This document shows, one piece after another, positions 1 to 8,093 of a stretch of 64,000 nt of DNA (position 1 is its first letter; every line of letters begins with the position of its first letter). The DNA lies in contig MUZD01000002.1 in the NCBI GenBank assembly GCA_002155105.1, forward strand, positions 1 through 64,000. Direction: 5' to 3'. The notes under the pieces are model-generated. The model saw only the letters and a list, made by a program, of their open reading frames with translations, had not been told where the DNA came from and searched no databases. The translations under genes were made by a program, and so were the position numbers. This stretch comes from Sedimentibacter sp. SX930 (GTDB lineage: Bacteria > Bacillota > Bacilli > Lactobacillales > Aerococcaceae).

Positions 1-50
1 CCTGCCTGTCACGCAGGAGATCGCGGGTTCAAATCCCGTCGGAGCCGCCA
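1..50 (+). tRNA. tRNA-Asp (GTC), 5' part outside window
   Basis: The window opens inside the anticodon stem. The loop reads CTGTCAC, giving anticodon GTC (Asp). The T arm (GCGGG/CCCGT), the acceptor 3' strand, discriminator G and an encoded CCA (48-50) follow. The 5' half lies left of the window. Confidence 0.9.
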
Positions 51-51
51 T

Positions 52-122
52 GCGGGTGTAGTTTAGTGGTAAAACCCCAGCCTTCCAAGCTGATGTCGGG
101 AGTTCGATTCTCCTCACCCGCT
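52..122 (+). tRNA. tRNA-Gly (TCC)
   Basis: A 7-bp acceptor stem GCGGGTG/CACCCGC and anticodon loop CTTCCAA give anticodon TCC. CCA is not encoded; a T-run follows. The top pair of the anticodon stem is a C-A mismatch (CCAGC/GCTGA), which is slightly unusual. Confidence 0.93.
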
Positions 123-133
123 TTTTTTAAGAA

Positions 134-207
<74 letters not shown>

Positions 208-246
208 TTGATAAAGCAACAATATTAACAGAAAATTTCTTGTTAT

Positions 247-334
247 GGGGAAGTACTCAAGTGGCTGAAGAGGCGCCCCTGCTAAGGGTGTAGGTCGTTA
301 ACGCGGCGCGAGGGTTCAAATCCCTCCTTCTCCG
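247..334 (+). tRNA. tRNA-Ser (GCT)
   Basis: An 88-nt class II tRNA with a long variable arm. Acceptor GGGGAAG/CTTCTCC contains one G-T wobble. The anticodon loop CTGCTAA gives GCT (Ser, AGC/AGU codons). Confidence 0.94.
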
Positions 335-362
335 TAGCTTTATCAAAAAAATAAAAAAACAT

Positions 363-434
363 GGTCCGTTGGTCAAGCGGTTAAGACACCGCCCTTTCAC
401 GGCGGTAACACGGGTTCGATTCCCGTACGGATCA
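363..434 (+). tRNA. tRNA-Glu (TTC), copy 1
   Basis: A 72-nt cloverleaf with acceptor GGTCCGT/ACGGATC and anticodon loop CTTTCAC gives TTC (Glu). It is identical to the copy at 697-768. Confidence 0.95.
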
Positions 435-466
435 TTGTCATGACCCTTAGGTCATAATAAAATTAT

Positions 467-539
<73 letters not shown>

Positions 540-606
540 TTGATTCTGATTTCAGTTGAATGAGGATCTGCTATTGCGAATCCAATTCGCATCATGCGCT
601 TTTGAA

Positions 607-680
<74 letters not shown>

Positions 681-696
681 TTTGTACTATTTTTAT

Positions 697-768
697 GGTC
701 CGTTGGTCAAGCGGTTAAGACACCGCCCTTTCACGGCGGTAACACGGGTTCGATTCCCGTACGGATCA
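697..768 (+). tRNA. tRNA-Glu (TTC), copy 2
   Basis: Exact duplicate of the 363-434 gene. It is the last tRNA of the cluster and is followed by an intrinsic terminator. Confidence 0.95.
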
Positions 769-777
769 TCACTGCAA

Positions 778-800
778 AGCACTCTTTTGAGTGCTTTTTT
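778..800 (+). terminator. terminator of the tRNA cluster
   Basis: Stem AGCACTC / GAGTGCT with a TTTT loop, followed directly by a T-run. It lies 10 bp after the last tRNA. Confidence 0.85.
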
Positions 801-809
801 CTTATACGT

Positions 810-856
810 AAACAGGCAGTTGCACCGGTCAATTCGACGGGTGCAGCTGCCTGTTT
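810..856. terminator. inverted repeat ending the leftward gene
   Basis: Long imperfect inverted repeat (AAACAGGCAGTTGCACC / GGGTGCAGCTGCCTGTTT) between the tRNA cluster and the stop of the leftward gene at 860. It is placed as that gene's terminator, although the T-run on that side is short. Confidence 0.55.
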
Positions 857-859
857 CTG

Positions 860-1666
860 TTAGACCAAAAATAGTAAGGAATAGCCCAGTGTGAAAAGAA
901 AACTGTAGTTGGCCAGATATTGTTCAATTCTGAGTGTGCCTTGAAATCTTCTTTTGAATAAAGGAAAGACCAGTAGAGCGGACAATCCGAATACGCTGAT
1001 GGCCCATAGCGAGCTGCTGAGATTCAATATTTGAAAGATTGCTGTCGCATAGGCAAGCAGGAAGGAAGTCATCTTCAAAGATTTTGAGTGTTTCATAAGC
1101 AGTTGTTGATAATAAGTCATTGGGCGATCGCTGCCCGCAGTATTCTTGACCTGAATTTGTATCAAACCAAAGATATGGAATAGGGCCAATGGAAGCAATT
1201 CGTATTGCAGCTGAAGTGGGATAAAGTTTGCCTGAGAAAAGAAGGATACAGATGAAAGAATCAGTATCTTAAAGAAAGGTCTCAGCAGTATTTCGTAAAA
1301 AGTATTTGACATACTGTACGGATAAAATTGTAAGATCGAATAAACAAAGTACAGCAAAAGAATGGCAACCAAGATCAGGTTCGATAAAGAGAAAATGATG
1401 GTCAATGTTCCGATCGAGAGAATCCCGAAAAATAAAATCATTTTATAGGGAAGTTTGGAGCCGGATTGTTCACTCTTTGAAAGGAGCCTTTCGAGGGCAT
1501 GGGTAAACATCAGAAATAGATAAAGCATGAAAAGCAGCAAGAAGTTGGGTCCGTTGAAGGTCATTCCTCTCCATGCTCCGAAAAGAAGCAGCGTCAAAGG
1601 GGCTGTCAGCATCGCCAAAAAGGTGTGGGTCATCAGGTGCAGGAATTGTTTCTTGATTGTCAGCAT
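860..1666 (-). CDS. multi-pass membrane protein of unknown function
   Basis: The 268-residue product is almost entirely hydrophobic, with about seven or eight membrane-spanning stretches and short charged loops. I see no catalytic motif and do not recognise the family; a loose likeness to UbiA-type or YwiC-type membrane proteins is too weak to use. The start at 1666 (MLTIKKQ) is chosen because AAGAAGGAAGAG lies just upstream; an in-frame ATG 10 codons earlier lacks such a site. It is transcribed away from metK as a single gene. Confidence 0.7.
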   Translation of the reverse strand: MLTIKKQFLHLMTHTFLAMLTAPLTLLLFGAWRGMTFNGPNFLLLFMLYLFLMFTHALERLLSKSEQSGSKLPYKMILFFGILSIGTLTIIFSLSNLILVAILLLYFVYSILQFYPYSMSNTFYEILLRPFFKILILSSVSFFSQANFIPLQLQYELLPLALFHIFGLIQIQVKNTAGSDRPMTYYQQLLMKHSKSLKMTSFLLAYATAIFQILNLSSSLWAISVFGLSALLVFPLFKRRFQGTLRIEQYLANYSFLFTLGYSLLFLV

Positions 1667-1853
1667 AATCTCTTCCTTCTTTATTAATGGGTACAATTAG
1701 TGTGTCAACTCATACATATTGCGCAAATTCATCATAGGTTAACGTCATTGCGATGTCAAGCTGCTGACGGGGCAAAAGCGAACCGTAAAAGTCTCGATTC
1801 GTATTTTTGTGGGCATAATCCGTGACACAAAGATGAAATTCTCTTATTTTTTG

Positions 1854-1882
1854 TTGCTTTTTCGACGATGATAGCGTATATT
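1854..1882 (+). promoter_or_regulatory. metK promoter
   Basis: TTGCTT at 1854-1859, a 17-bp spacer, and TATATT at 1877-1882. The predicted start near 1889 places the whole SMK box in the leader. Confidence 0.75.
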
Positions 1883-1897
1883 AGGTATGTTGCTTTT

Positions 1898-1967
1898 CAG
1901 AGGCTAATTGCAATATCCCGATAGGATTCACAATATGTGAAGACGCCTTGTAACCAAAAAATGGGGG
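1898..1967 (+). promoter_or_regulatory. SAM-III (SMK box) riboswitch upstream of metK
   Basis: The leader carries the SMK-box signature in order: GAGGC, then CCCGATAGGAT, a short hairpin, GACGCCTTGTAACC, and a G-rich Shine-Dalgarno (GGGGG at 1963-1967). In this class S-adenosylmethionine binding sequesters the Shine-Dalgarno and blocks translation of metK. Position and motif order match the Enterococcus type; the fold itself is inferred by eye. Confidence 0.88.
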
Positions 1968-1975
1968 AATGAAAA

Positions 1976-3172
1976 ATGGTAGAAAAAAGATTATTTACTT
2001 CAGAGTCAGTAACGGAAGGTCATCCGGATAAAATTGCTGATCAGATCAGCGATGCAATTTTGGATACACTGTTGGCTGCTGATCCAAATGCGCGTGTTGC
2101 TTGCGAAACGATTGTCACTACAGGACTGGTAGTTGTCTTTGGTGAGATCACGACAAGCGCATACGTAAACATCCAACAGATTGTCCGCGATACTGTAACT
2201 GAAATTGGTTATACACGTGGTAAATTTGGTTTTGATGCGGATAATTTAGCTGTGATGGTATCATTGGATGAACAATCCGACGATATCGCAATCGGCGTCA
2301 ACGAATCATTGGAACGTAGAGAGCTGGTGACTACTGATTACAATGAAATCGGGGCAGGGGATCAAGGCTTGATGTTCGGTTTTGCGATCAACGAAACGGA
2401 AGAACTGATGCCTTTGCCTATTTCACTTAGTCATAAGTTAGCGAAACGTCTATCTGAAGTCCGTAAAGACGGTACTTTGGAATACTTAAGACCGGACGGA
2501 AAAACGCAAGTTACCGTGGAATACGATGAGAACGGCAAACCGAAACGTGTGGACACAATCGTTTTGAGCACGCAACATGATGAGAATGTCACGTTGGAAC
2601 AATTGAAAAAAGATATTTTGGAGCATGTCATCCATGCGGTCATCGACGACTCATTATTGGATGCTGACACAAAATACTTCATCAATCCTACAGGACGCTT
2701 CGTTATCGGCGGACCTAAAGGTGATTCCGGTCTGACAGGAAGAAAAATCATCGTTGACACTTATGGTGGGTATGCGCGTCATGGTGGCGGTGCTTTCTCA
2801 GGTAAGGATGCTACAAAAGTTGACCGTTCTGCAAGTTATGCGGCCCGTTACATCGCGAAGAACATTGTTGCCGCTGGGTTAGCGACAAAATGCGAAATCC
2901 AATTGGCATATGCGATCGGCGTGGCTGAACCTGTATCGATTGCGATCGACACGTTCGGTACAGGCGAATATCCAGAAGCCACTTTGATAGAAGCGGTACG
3001 CAAAAACTTCAACTTGACACCAGCAGGCATCATTAAAATGTTGGATCTGCGTCGCCCGATCTTTAAAAAGACAGCGGCTTACGGACATTTTGGCCGTGAA
3101 GATGCTGACTTCACTTGGGAGAAGACGGATAAAACAGAAGCTTTGCTAGCATATGTCCAAGCTGACAAATAA
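1976..3172 (+). CDS. metK: S-adenosylmethionine synthetase
   Basis: The enzyme makes S-adenosylmethionine from methionine and ATP in the cytoplasm. The 398-residue protein is full length for the family and shows the N-terminal signature [16 protein letters not shown], with the GHPDK ATP-binding segment around residue 15, and the glycine-rich GGGAFSGKD phosphate loop around residue 265. The ATG at 1976 lies 8 bp after a GGGGG Shine-Dalgarno that is part of the SMK box, so SAM feedback is expected at translation. It is monocistronic, with its own promoter and terminator. Confidence 0.98.
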   Translation: MVEKRLFTSESVTEGHPDKIADQISDAILDTLLAADPNARVACETIVTTGLVVVFGEITTSAYVNIQQIVRDTVTEIGYTRGKFGFDADNLAVMVSLDEQSDDIAIGVNESLERRELVTTDYNEIGAGDQGLMFGFAINETEELMPLPISLSHKLAKRLSEVRKDGTLEYLRPDGKTQVTVEYDENGKPKRVDTIVLSTQHDENVTLEQLKKDILEHVIHAVIDDSLLDADTKYFINPTGRFVIGGPKGDSGLTGRKIIVDTYGGYARHGGGAFSGKDATKVDRSASYAARYIAKNIVAAGLATKCEIQLAYAIGVAEPVSIAIDTFGTGEYPEATLIEAVRKNFNLTPAGIIKMLDLRRPIFKKTAAYGHFGREDADFTWEKTDKTEALLAYVQADK

Positions 3173-3182
3173 TAGTAAGTAC

Positions 3183-3213
3183 AAAAAAACTGCAACTTGT
3201 TTGCAGTTTTTTT
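3183..3213 (+). terminator. metK terminator
   Basis: AAAAAACTGCAA / TTGCAGTTTTTT hairpin with a T-run, 11 bp after the metK stop. Confidence 0.85.
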
Positions 3214-3263
3214 GTGCTTATATCCATTATATTTGTATTTCCGGAACGCTTTCCTTCAGAAAT

Positions 3264-4256
3264 TTATGACTGGAATCCACTGGGTGCAACAACATGTTCC
3301 TCAACCTTATTCCTGATGCTGTGGATCCCTTGATAAGTATTGCGTCGTTCCAACTCATGATCGATTGCGTTCAGCACTTCCCACTTTTTGAGGCTCCACA
3401 TCGGTCCGACAAGGGTGTCACGCGGAGCATCTCCCGTGATGCGGTGGATGACGATTTCTTGCGGAATGACTTCGAGCTGATCGCAGACAAGTTCAACATA
3501 TTCGTCTTTCTCCAGCAACCGTAGCCTGCCTTGATGATAGTCCCGAAGCATTTTGGTGTTTTTCATCAAATGGAGCAAATGGATCTTGATGCCTTGAATA
3601 TCCGAATCCAGGATGACGCGGTTGACGCTCTCCATCATCATCTCATGGGTTTCTCCCGGAAGCCCATTGATGAGGTGGGTACATACCGGTATATTATGCG
3701 CACGCAGTTCTTCGACTGCTTTAAGGTAGGTATCATAAGAATGAGCGCGGTTGATGATTTTGCTTGTTTCCTCATGGATGGTCTGAAGTCCCAATTCCAC
3801 CCAAATATAATAGCGTTTGTTCAGTTCCGCCAAATACGCGATCGTTTCTGGTGGCAGGCAATCCGGACGCGTCGCGATCATGATGCCAACCACACCGTCT
3901 TCGTTGACGACCTGTTCATAGCGATGGCGCAGGATATCCACCGGGGCGTGCGTATTGGTGAAGTTCTGGAAGTAGGCGATATAGCTTTTCACATTCGGCC
4001 ATTTTTTGTGCATCATGTCGATGCCTTTGCGTAATTGGACAGGCAGTGGATCGACTCGGTCTTGAGCGAAATCACCGGATCCTGATACGGTGCAGAAGGT
4101 GCAGCCGCCGTGTGCGACGGTGCCGTCGCGATTCGGGCAATCAAAACCGCCGTCGATGGCGACTTTGAATATCTTTTCACCAAAGTGTTGTTGCAGATGA
4201 TAATTCCATGTATGGTAACGTTTATTTGTGTCACTGTATAAAAATTGATTTGTCAA
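3264..4256 (-). CDS. TIGR01212-type radical SAM protein (YtqA/YhcC-like)
   Basis: The 330-residue protein carries the radical-SAM iron-sulfur cluster cysteines in the pattern C-x9-C-x2-C (DCPNRDGTVAHGGCTFC, around residue 40). It also has the N-terminal KRYHTWN segment and the later VELGLQTIHEETSKIINRAH region typical of the YhcC/YtqA family. The family's role is poorly established; its Elp3-like radical SAM fold suggests RNA modification. The TTG start at 4256 is preferred because TTGAGGTG lies 6 bp upstream of it; an ATG seven codons earlier has no good ribosome site. Single gene, convergent with metK. Confidence 0.88.
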   Translation of the reverse strand: MTNQFLYSDTNKRYHTWNYHLQQHFGEKIFKVAIDGGFDCPNRDGTVAHGGCTFCTVSGSGDFAQDRVDPLPVQLRKGIDMMHKKWPNVKSYIAYFQNFTNTHAPVDILRHRYEQVVNEDGVVGIMIATRPDCLPPETIAYLAELNKRYYIWVELGLQTIHEETSKIINRAHSYDTYLKAVEELRAHNIPVCTHLINGLPGETHEMMMESVNRVILDSDIQGIKIHLLHLMKNTKMLRDYHQGRLRLLEKDEYVELVCDQLEVIPQEIVIHRITGDAPRDTLVGPMWSLKKWEVLNAIDHELERRNTYQGIHSIRNKVEEHVVAPSGFQS

Positions 4257-4577
4257 TACTTTCACCTCAACAACCATTTTATCATGATTTTTGTCCAGTC
4301 AGTAGACTATTTGACGGCTTGTGTTATATTTAAAGTTAATCCAAAGATGGAAAGGGCTTACTTTTAAGTGATGGAAAGGATTGTTACAGAATTATTTCAA
4401 TTGTTAAATATTAAATATGGTTATGATAGCCATTCAAAAATTTGGGAAAGAAACATATAATAGACATATTGGATGATTTTCTTAAAAGAAATTTAAATTA
4501 TCTTCCATTATTTTTATAAATTCAGACGTTTTTCACTGCCAGATAGGCAGTATTTTTGATACAGGGAGTGGTATATT
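4257..4577. other. intergenic region with leader hairpin before the wall hydrolase
   Basis: About 320 bp between two divergent genes, with no open frame I can support. TATGAT at 4422-4427 is a possible -10 for the rightward gene, with TGTTAA where its -35 should be. A hairpin ACTGCC-AGATA-GGCAGT at 4535-4551, followed by ATTTTT, sits just before the ribosome site of the hydrolase and could act as an attenuator. No ydaO-type motif is seen. Confidence 0.4.
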
Positions 4578-7500
4578 TTGGTGTTATCCAGAAATGAACG
4601 CATCAACCAAAAGAAAAAAGAACAACTGATCAATTCTTTTATCACCACGAATAAAAGACTGAAACGCAGCGTAGCGGTCTTGAGTACATCATTCTTTATG
4701 ACAACTGTCGTGAAGCCAGTCCAACTGATTTTGGCAGCAGAGTCGACTACGCTTAGAACAACGGATACACAAGTATATTCCACTAATCCCTTTTTGAATC
4801 AGATCATCCCGTCAGCGACAGTGATCGCTGCGCAAAATGATCTTTACGCCTCCGTAATGATGGCCCAAGCCATTCTGGAAAGTGGCTGGGGCACAAGCAC
4901 TTTATCGAAGGCTCCCAACTACAACCTGTTCGGCATTAAAGGGGAATACAACGGGGAGTCCATCAATATGGAAACCTTGGAAGACAGCGGTGGACAGAAT
5001 TACTATCCCATCAACGCCGAATTCAGAAAATATCCTTCCTACGCTGAATCTTTGCAGGATTATGCTGCTGTTCTGGCAAACGGGACCAGCTGGAATCCGA
5101 CGTATTATGCTGGTGCTTGGAAGAGCAATGCAGCTACTTATCAGGACGCCACGGCTTACCTGACCGGCCGCTATGCGACGGACACGGCTTACAGCACCAA
5201 ACTGAACAGGATCATTGCGCAGTATGGCTTGGATCAATATGATAACTATCAACCCGTCGTTGAAGAAGAGGTTGAAGAACCGGATGCAGGCGATATCGAT
5301 TTCGAAACACCGGCTGAAACGCCTGAGCTGCCGACTGTGGAGCTTCCAGAGAATACAGACGAAGATACTGCAGAACAAGAGACACCCGCTGAACCTACAG
5401 AGGATACCGAAGAAGCTGAAACACCGACAACGCCAGAAACGCCAGAAACTCCGGTTCAAGCGGGGGATGCTGTCCATGTTGTCCAATCCGGTGACACGCT
5501 ATACGCTGTCGCTAAAAAATATGGTATTTCGTTAGTCGATTTGTTGACGTTGAATAAATTGAATTCCAATATGATCTATGTGGGTGACCGTCTGGTGCTG
5601 CCTGACAGTGTCGTAGTCGAGGAAGAGACACCTGCAGAAGAAGTGGAAGAAGAAACAACTGCACCATCTACGCCAACCGAAACGCCGTCAAACACGACAA
5701 CTACGTCCTATACGGTAGTCGCTGGCGATACACTATACAAAATCGCTAACGCAAATGGCTTGACGACCAGTGAATTGAAGAGCTTGAATACGCTGACGAG
5801 CGATACCATTTACGTAGGCCAGAAGTTATTGTTGGGCAAAGCGACAACGACTACTCCGGATACGACTGAGAACGGATCAAACAGCAATACGGGGCAAACG
5901 GCTACCCAGTCTTACACGGTAAAATCGGGAGACACACTGTGGTCGATTGCGAACGCGAACAGCATGACCGTTGCCGCATTGAAGACCGCAAACAGTCTGA
6001 CGTCCGATGCGATCTATCCGGGTCAACTTTTGAAAACTACCGGCACATTGACAGGCACTACAACGCCAACTACCGGAACGAATACGGGCACTACGGGAAC
6101 CACGGTCACTGGAGCTTTCATCAAACCGGCCAGTGGATACATTTCATCTCCCTTCGGATACCGTACGTCTCCTATCAATGGTGCGTTGGAATTCCATCGT
6201 GGCATCGATCTTGCAGGCAGCGGCAATATTTCCGCGTCGCAAGCAGGTGTTGTGGAAGTCGCGACTTATCATTACAGCTACGGAAATTACGTCGTCATCA
6301 ACCACGGCAAAATAAATGGCGTGACAATCAAAACATTGTATGCGCATATGCAATCCGGTCTTTCGGTATCCGTAGGACAGACCGTCAGCCAAGGTCAAAA
6401 AATCGGTGTGATGGGAACTACCGGCAGCTCGACAGGCGTCCATCTGCATTTTGAAGTGCAGGAAAACGGTACAGTCGTCAATCCGGTGAACTACATCAAT
6501 GGCACCGCTAGTGTGACGCCTGGCGTGACAACACCAACAACTACGCCATCCACTGGCAGCAGTGTCGTCGTTGTGTCCGGAGATACTTTGTGGAAAATCG
6601 CGACCGCAAATGGTTTGACTGTATCAGAATTAAAAACGCTGAACAACCTGACTAGTGATGCAATTATGACGGGGCAAACACTGCTCTTGAAGAGTGCGGC
6701 TACGGTAACGCCAACCACACCGACAACCCCGACGGTGACGCCGGGAACAACAACCGGAAACGTAACGGTAGCATCGGGAGACACGCTTTGGAAAATCGCT
6801 AACGCCAATGGATTGAGTGTAGCTGAACTGAAGGCGCTGAACAAGCTGACGAGCGACGTCATCGTTCCAGGCCAAACGTTGTTGCTTAAACAAACTACGA
6901 CAACGCCGAGTGTGACGCAACCGACTACTCCAGCAACACCAACTACGCCGTCGACAGCAAGTACGATCAAGGTAGCGTCAGGCGATACGCTTTGGAAAAT
7001 CGCGAACGCCAACGGTTTGAGCGTAACGGCACTGAAAGCACTGAACAGTCTGACTTCTGATGTCATTGTGCCAGGGCAAGTATTAACGCTCAAGAGCACG
7101 ACAGTCACTGCACCAACCGTAACCCAGCCGACGACAACAGCGCCGACAACGTCCACCACGACGAGCACGATCACCGTGGCGACCGGCGATACGCTCTGGA
7201 AAATCGCGAATGCAAACGGCCTGGCGGTAACTGAATTGAAGGCATTGAACAACCTGAGTTCCGATTATATTTATCCGGGTCAATCGTTAAAAGTGAAGGC
7301 CGCGGTAACGACCGGGAATACTTCTACAGTCGTAACGACGCCGGCTGTAACAACACCTTCTGTTCCGACTGCCACGAACAAAGTGTACACGGTCCAAAAA
7401 GGGGATACGCTCTATAAGATTGCCTCCGCAAATGGCGTTTCGGTTGCCGATTTGAAGACTTGGAACAGTCTGAGCACGGATATCATTTTTGTGAGCCAAT

Positions 7501-7709
7501 CGCTGAAAGTGGCTGCAACGACAACTTCTGCACAGGCAACGGCACCAACAACTAGTGCGCCTGCAGAATCAGCCAATTCGTATACCGTCGTAAAAGGCGA
7601 CACTTTGTACAGCATTGCCAAGAAAAATGGCGTTAGCTTAGCGGCTTTGATCGAAGCGAATGATATTACGTCCAACGTCATTTATGTCGGCCAAGTCATC
7701 ACTTTCTAA
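4578..7709 (+). CDS. bifunctional cell-wall hydrolase: GH73 glucosaminidase + M23 peptidase + nine LysM
   Basis: The 1043-residue secreted protein has several parts. Residues 28-53 look like a signal or anchor segment. A GH73 N-acetylglucosaminidase domain covers about 70-225, with likely catalytic Glu101 in AILESGWG. An acidic Pro/Glu/Thr linker follows, then three LysM modules (about 300-500). An M23 endopeptidase domain (about 514-650) has zinc ligands His540/Asp544 (HRGID) and the HLHFEV motif (His622, His624). Six more LysM modules run to the C-terminus. It should cleave both glycan and peptide bonds of peptidoglycan. The TTG start follows GGGAG; GTG at 4581 is an alternative. Its M23 domain closely resembles that of the gene at 58202. 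Confidence 0.92.
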   Translation: MVLSRNERINQKKKEQLINSFITTNKRLKRSVAVLSTSFFMTTVVKPVQLILAAESTTLRTTDTQVYSTNPFLNQIIPSATVIAAQNDLYASVMMAQAILESGWGTSTLSKAPNYNLFGIKGEYNGESINMETLEDSGGQNYYPINAEFRKYPSYAESLQDYAAVLANGTSWNPTYYAGAWKSNAATYQDATAYLTGRYATDTAYSTKLNRIIAQYGLDQYDNYQPVVEEEVEEPDAGDIDFETPAETPELPTVELPENTDEDTAEQETPAEPTEDTEEAETPTTPETPETPVQAGDAVHVVQSGDTLYAVAKKYGISLVDLLTLNKLNSNMIYVGDRLVLPDSVVVEEETPAEEVEEETTAPSTPTETPSNTTTTSYTVVAGDTLYKIANANGLTTSELKSLNTLTSDTIYVGQKLLLGKATTTTPDTTENGSNSNTGQTATQSYTVKSGDTLWSIANANSMTVAALKTANSLTSDAIYPGQLLKTTGTLTGTTTPTTGTNTGTTGTTVTGAFIKPASGYISSPFGYRTSPINGALEFHRGIDLAGSGNISASQAGVVEVATYHYSYGNYVVINHGKINGVTIKTLYAHMQSGLSVSVGQTVSQGQKIGVMGTTGSSTGVHLHFEVQENGTVVNPVNYINGTASVTPGVTTPTTTPSTGSSVVVVSGDTLWKIATANGLTVSELKTLNNLTSDAIMTGQTLLLKSAATVTPTTPTTPTVTPGTTTGNVTVASGDTLWKIANANGLSVAELKALNKLTSDVIVPGQTLLLKQTTTTPSVTQPTTPATPTTPSTASTIKVASGDTLWKIANANGLSVTALKALNSLTSDVIVPGQVLTLKSTTVTAPTVTQPTTTAPTTSTTTSTITVATGDTLWKIANANGLAVTELKALNNLSSDYIYPGQSLKVKAAVTTGNTSTVVTTPAVTTPSVPTATNKVYTVQKGDTLYKIASANGVSVADLKTWNSLSTDIIFVSQSLKVAATTTSAQATAPTTSAPAESANSYTVVKGDTLYSIAKKNGVSLAALIEANDITSNVIYVGQVITF

Positions 7710-7744
7710 GTCATCAGCCGAATGACTATTGCAGGTATCAAGTC

Positions 7745-7773
7745 TTGATGAAATGAGTTTTATTTGTTAAAAT
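7745..7773 (+). promoter_or_regulatory. leuS promoter
   Basis: TTGATG at 7745-7750, a 17-bp spacer, and TAAAAT at 7768-7773, upstream of the T-box leader. Confidence 0.7.
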
Positions 7774-7799
7774 AGCAGATGAATCAATTCATAACTGAA

Positions 7800-8043
7800 A
7801 CAGACATAGAGAAGGAATAGTAGAGAGCAGCTTTTTTGAAGAGAGTGCATGGGTGGTGAAAATGCACAAAGAGCCTTTTGAACTCGCCTTTGAGTTGTTC
7901 CGCCGAAAGCATCAGTAAGCGGGACCGCATCGCTGCGTTATAGGCATGATAAGGAATGCAAAGACATTCAATATAGGTGGTACCACGAAAAACTCGTCCT
8001 ATAGGCAGAACCAGTGATGGGCGCTGCCTATAGGACTTTTTTT
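7800..8043 (+). promoter_or_regulatory. T-box leader of leuS
   Basis: The conserved T-box sequence TAGGTGGTACCACG lies at 7974-7987. The competing terminator is at 7996-8043 (GTCCTATAGGCAG / CTGCCTATAGGAC plus a T-run). A stem-I region lies upstream; CTC at 7883-7885 after GAA is a plausible Leu specifier, by inference. Uncharged tRNA-Leu should stabilise the antiterminator and switch leuS on. Confidence 0.93.
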
Positions 8044-8093
8044 ATGGCCAATGGCCTGTTTGGATGAATGAAAAGAAAAGGATGTTGCTGGAA

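Noticed and set aside
4311-4330. TTGACG with TATATT as a promoter
   Set aside because: Spacing is only 8 bp.
4902-5486. 194-codon minus-strand frame
   Set aside because: Antisense to the GH73 domain; composition is unlike a real protein and the sense gene is certain.
6491-7252. 253-codon open frame on the minus strand inside the large wall-hydrolase gene
   Set aside because: Antisense shadow of LysM repeats; no ribosome site, and repetitive valine-rich composition follows from the Thr/Pro codons on the other strand.
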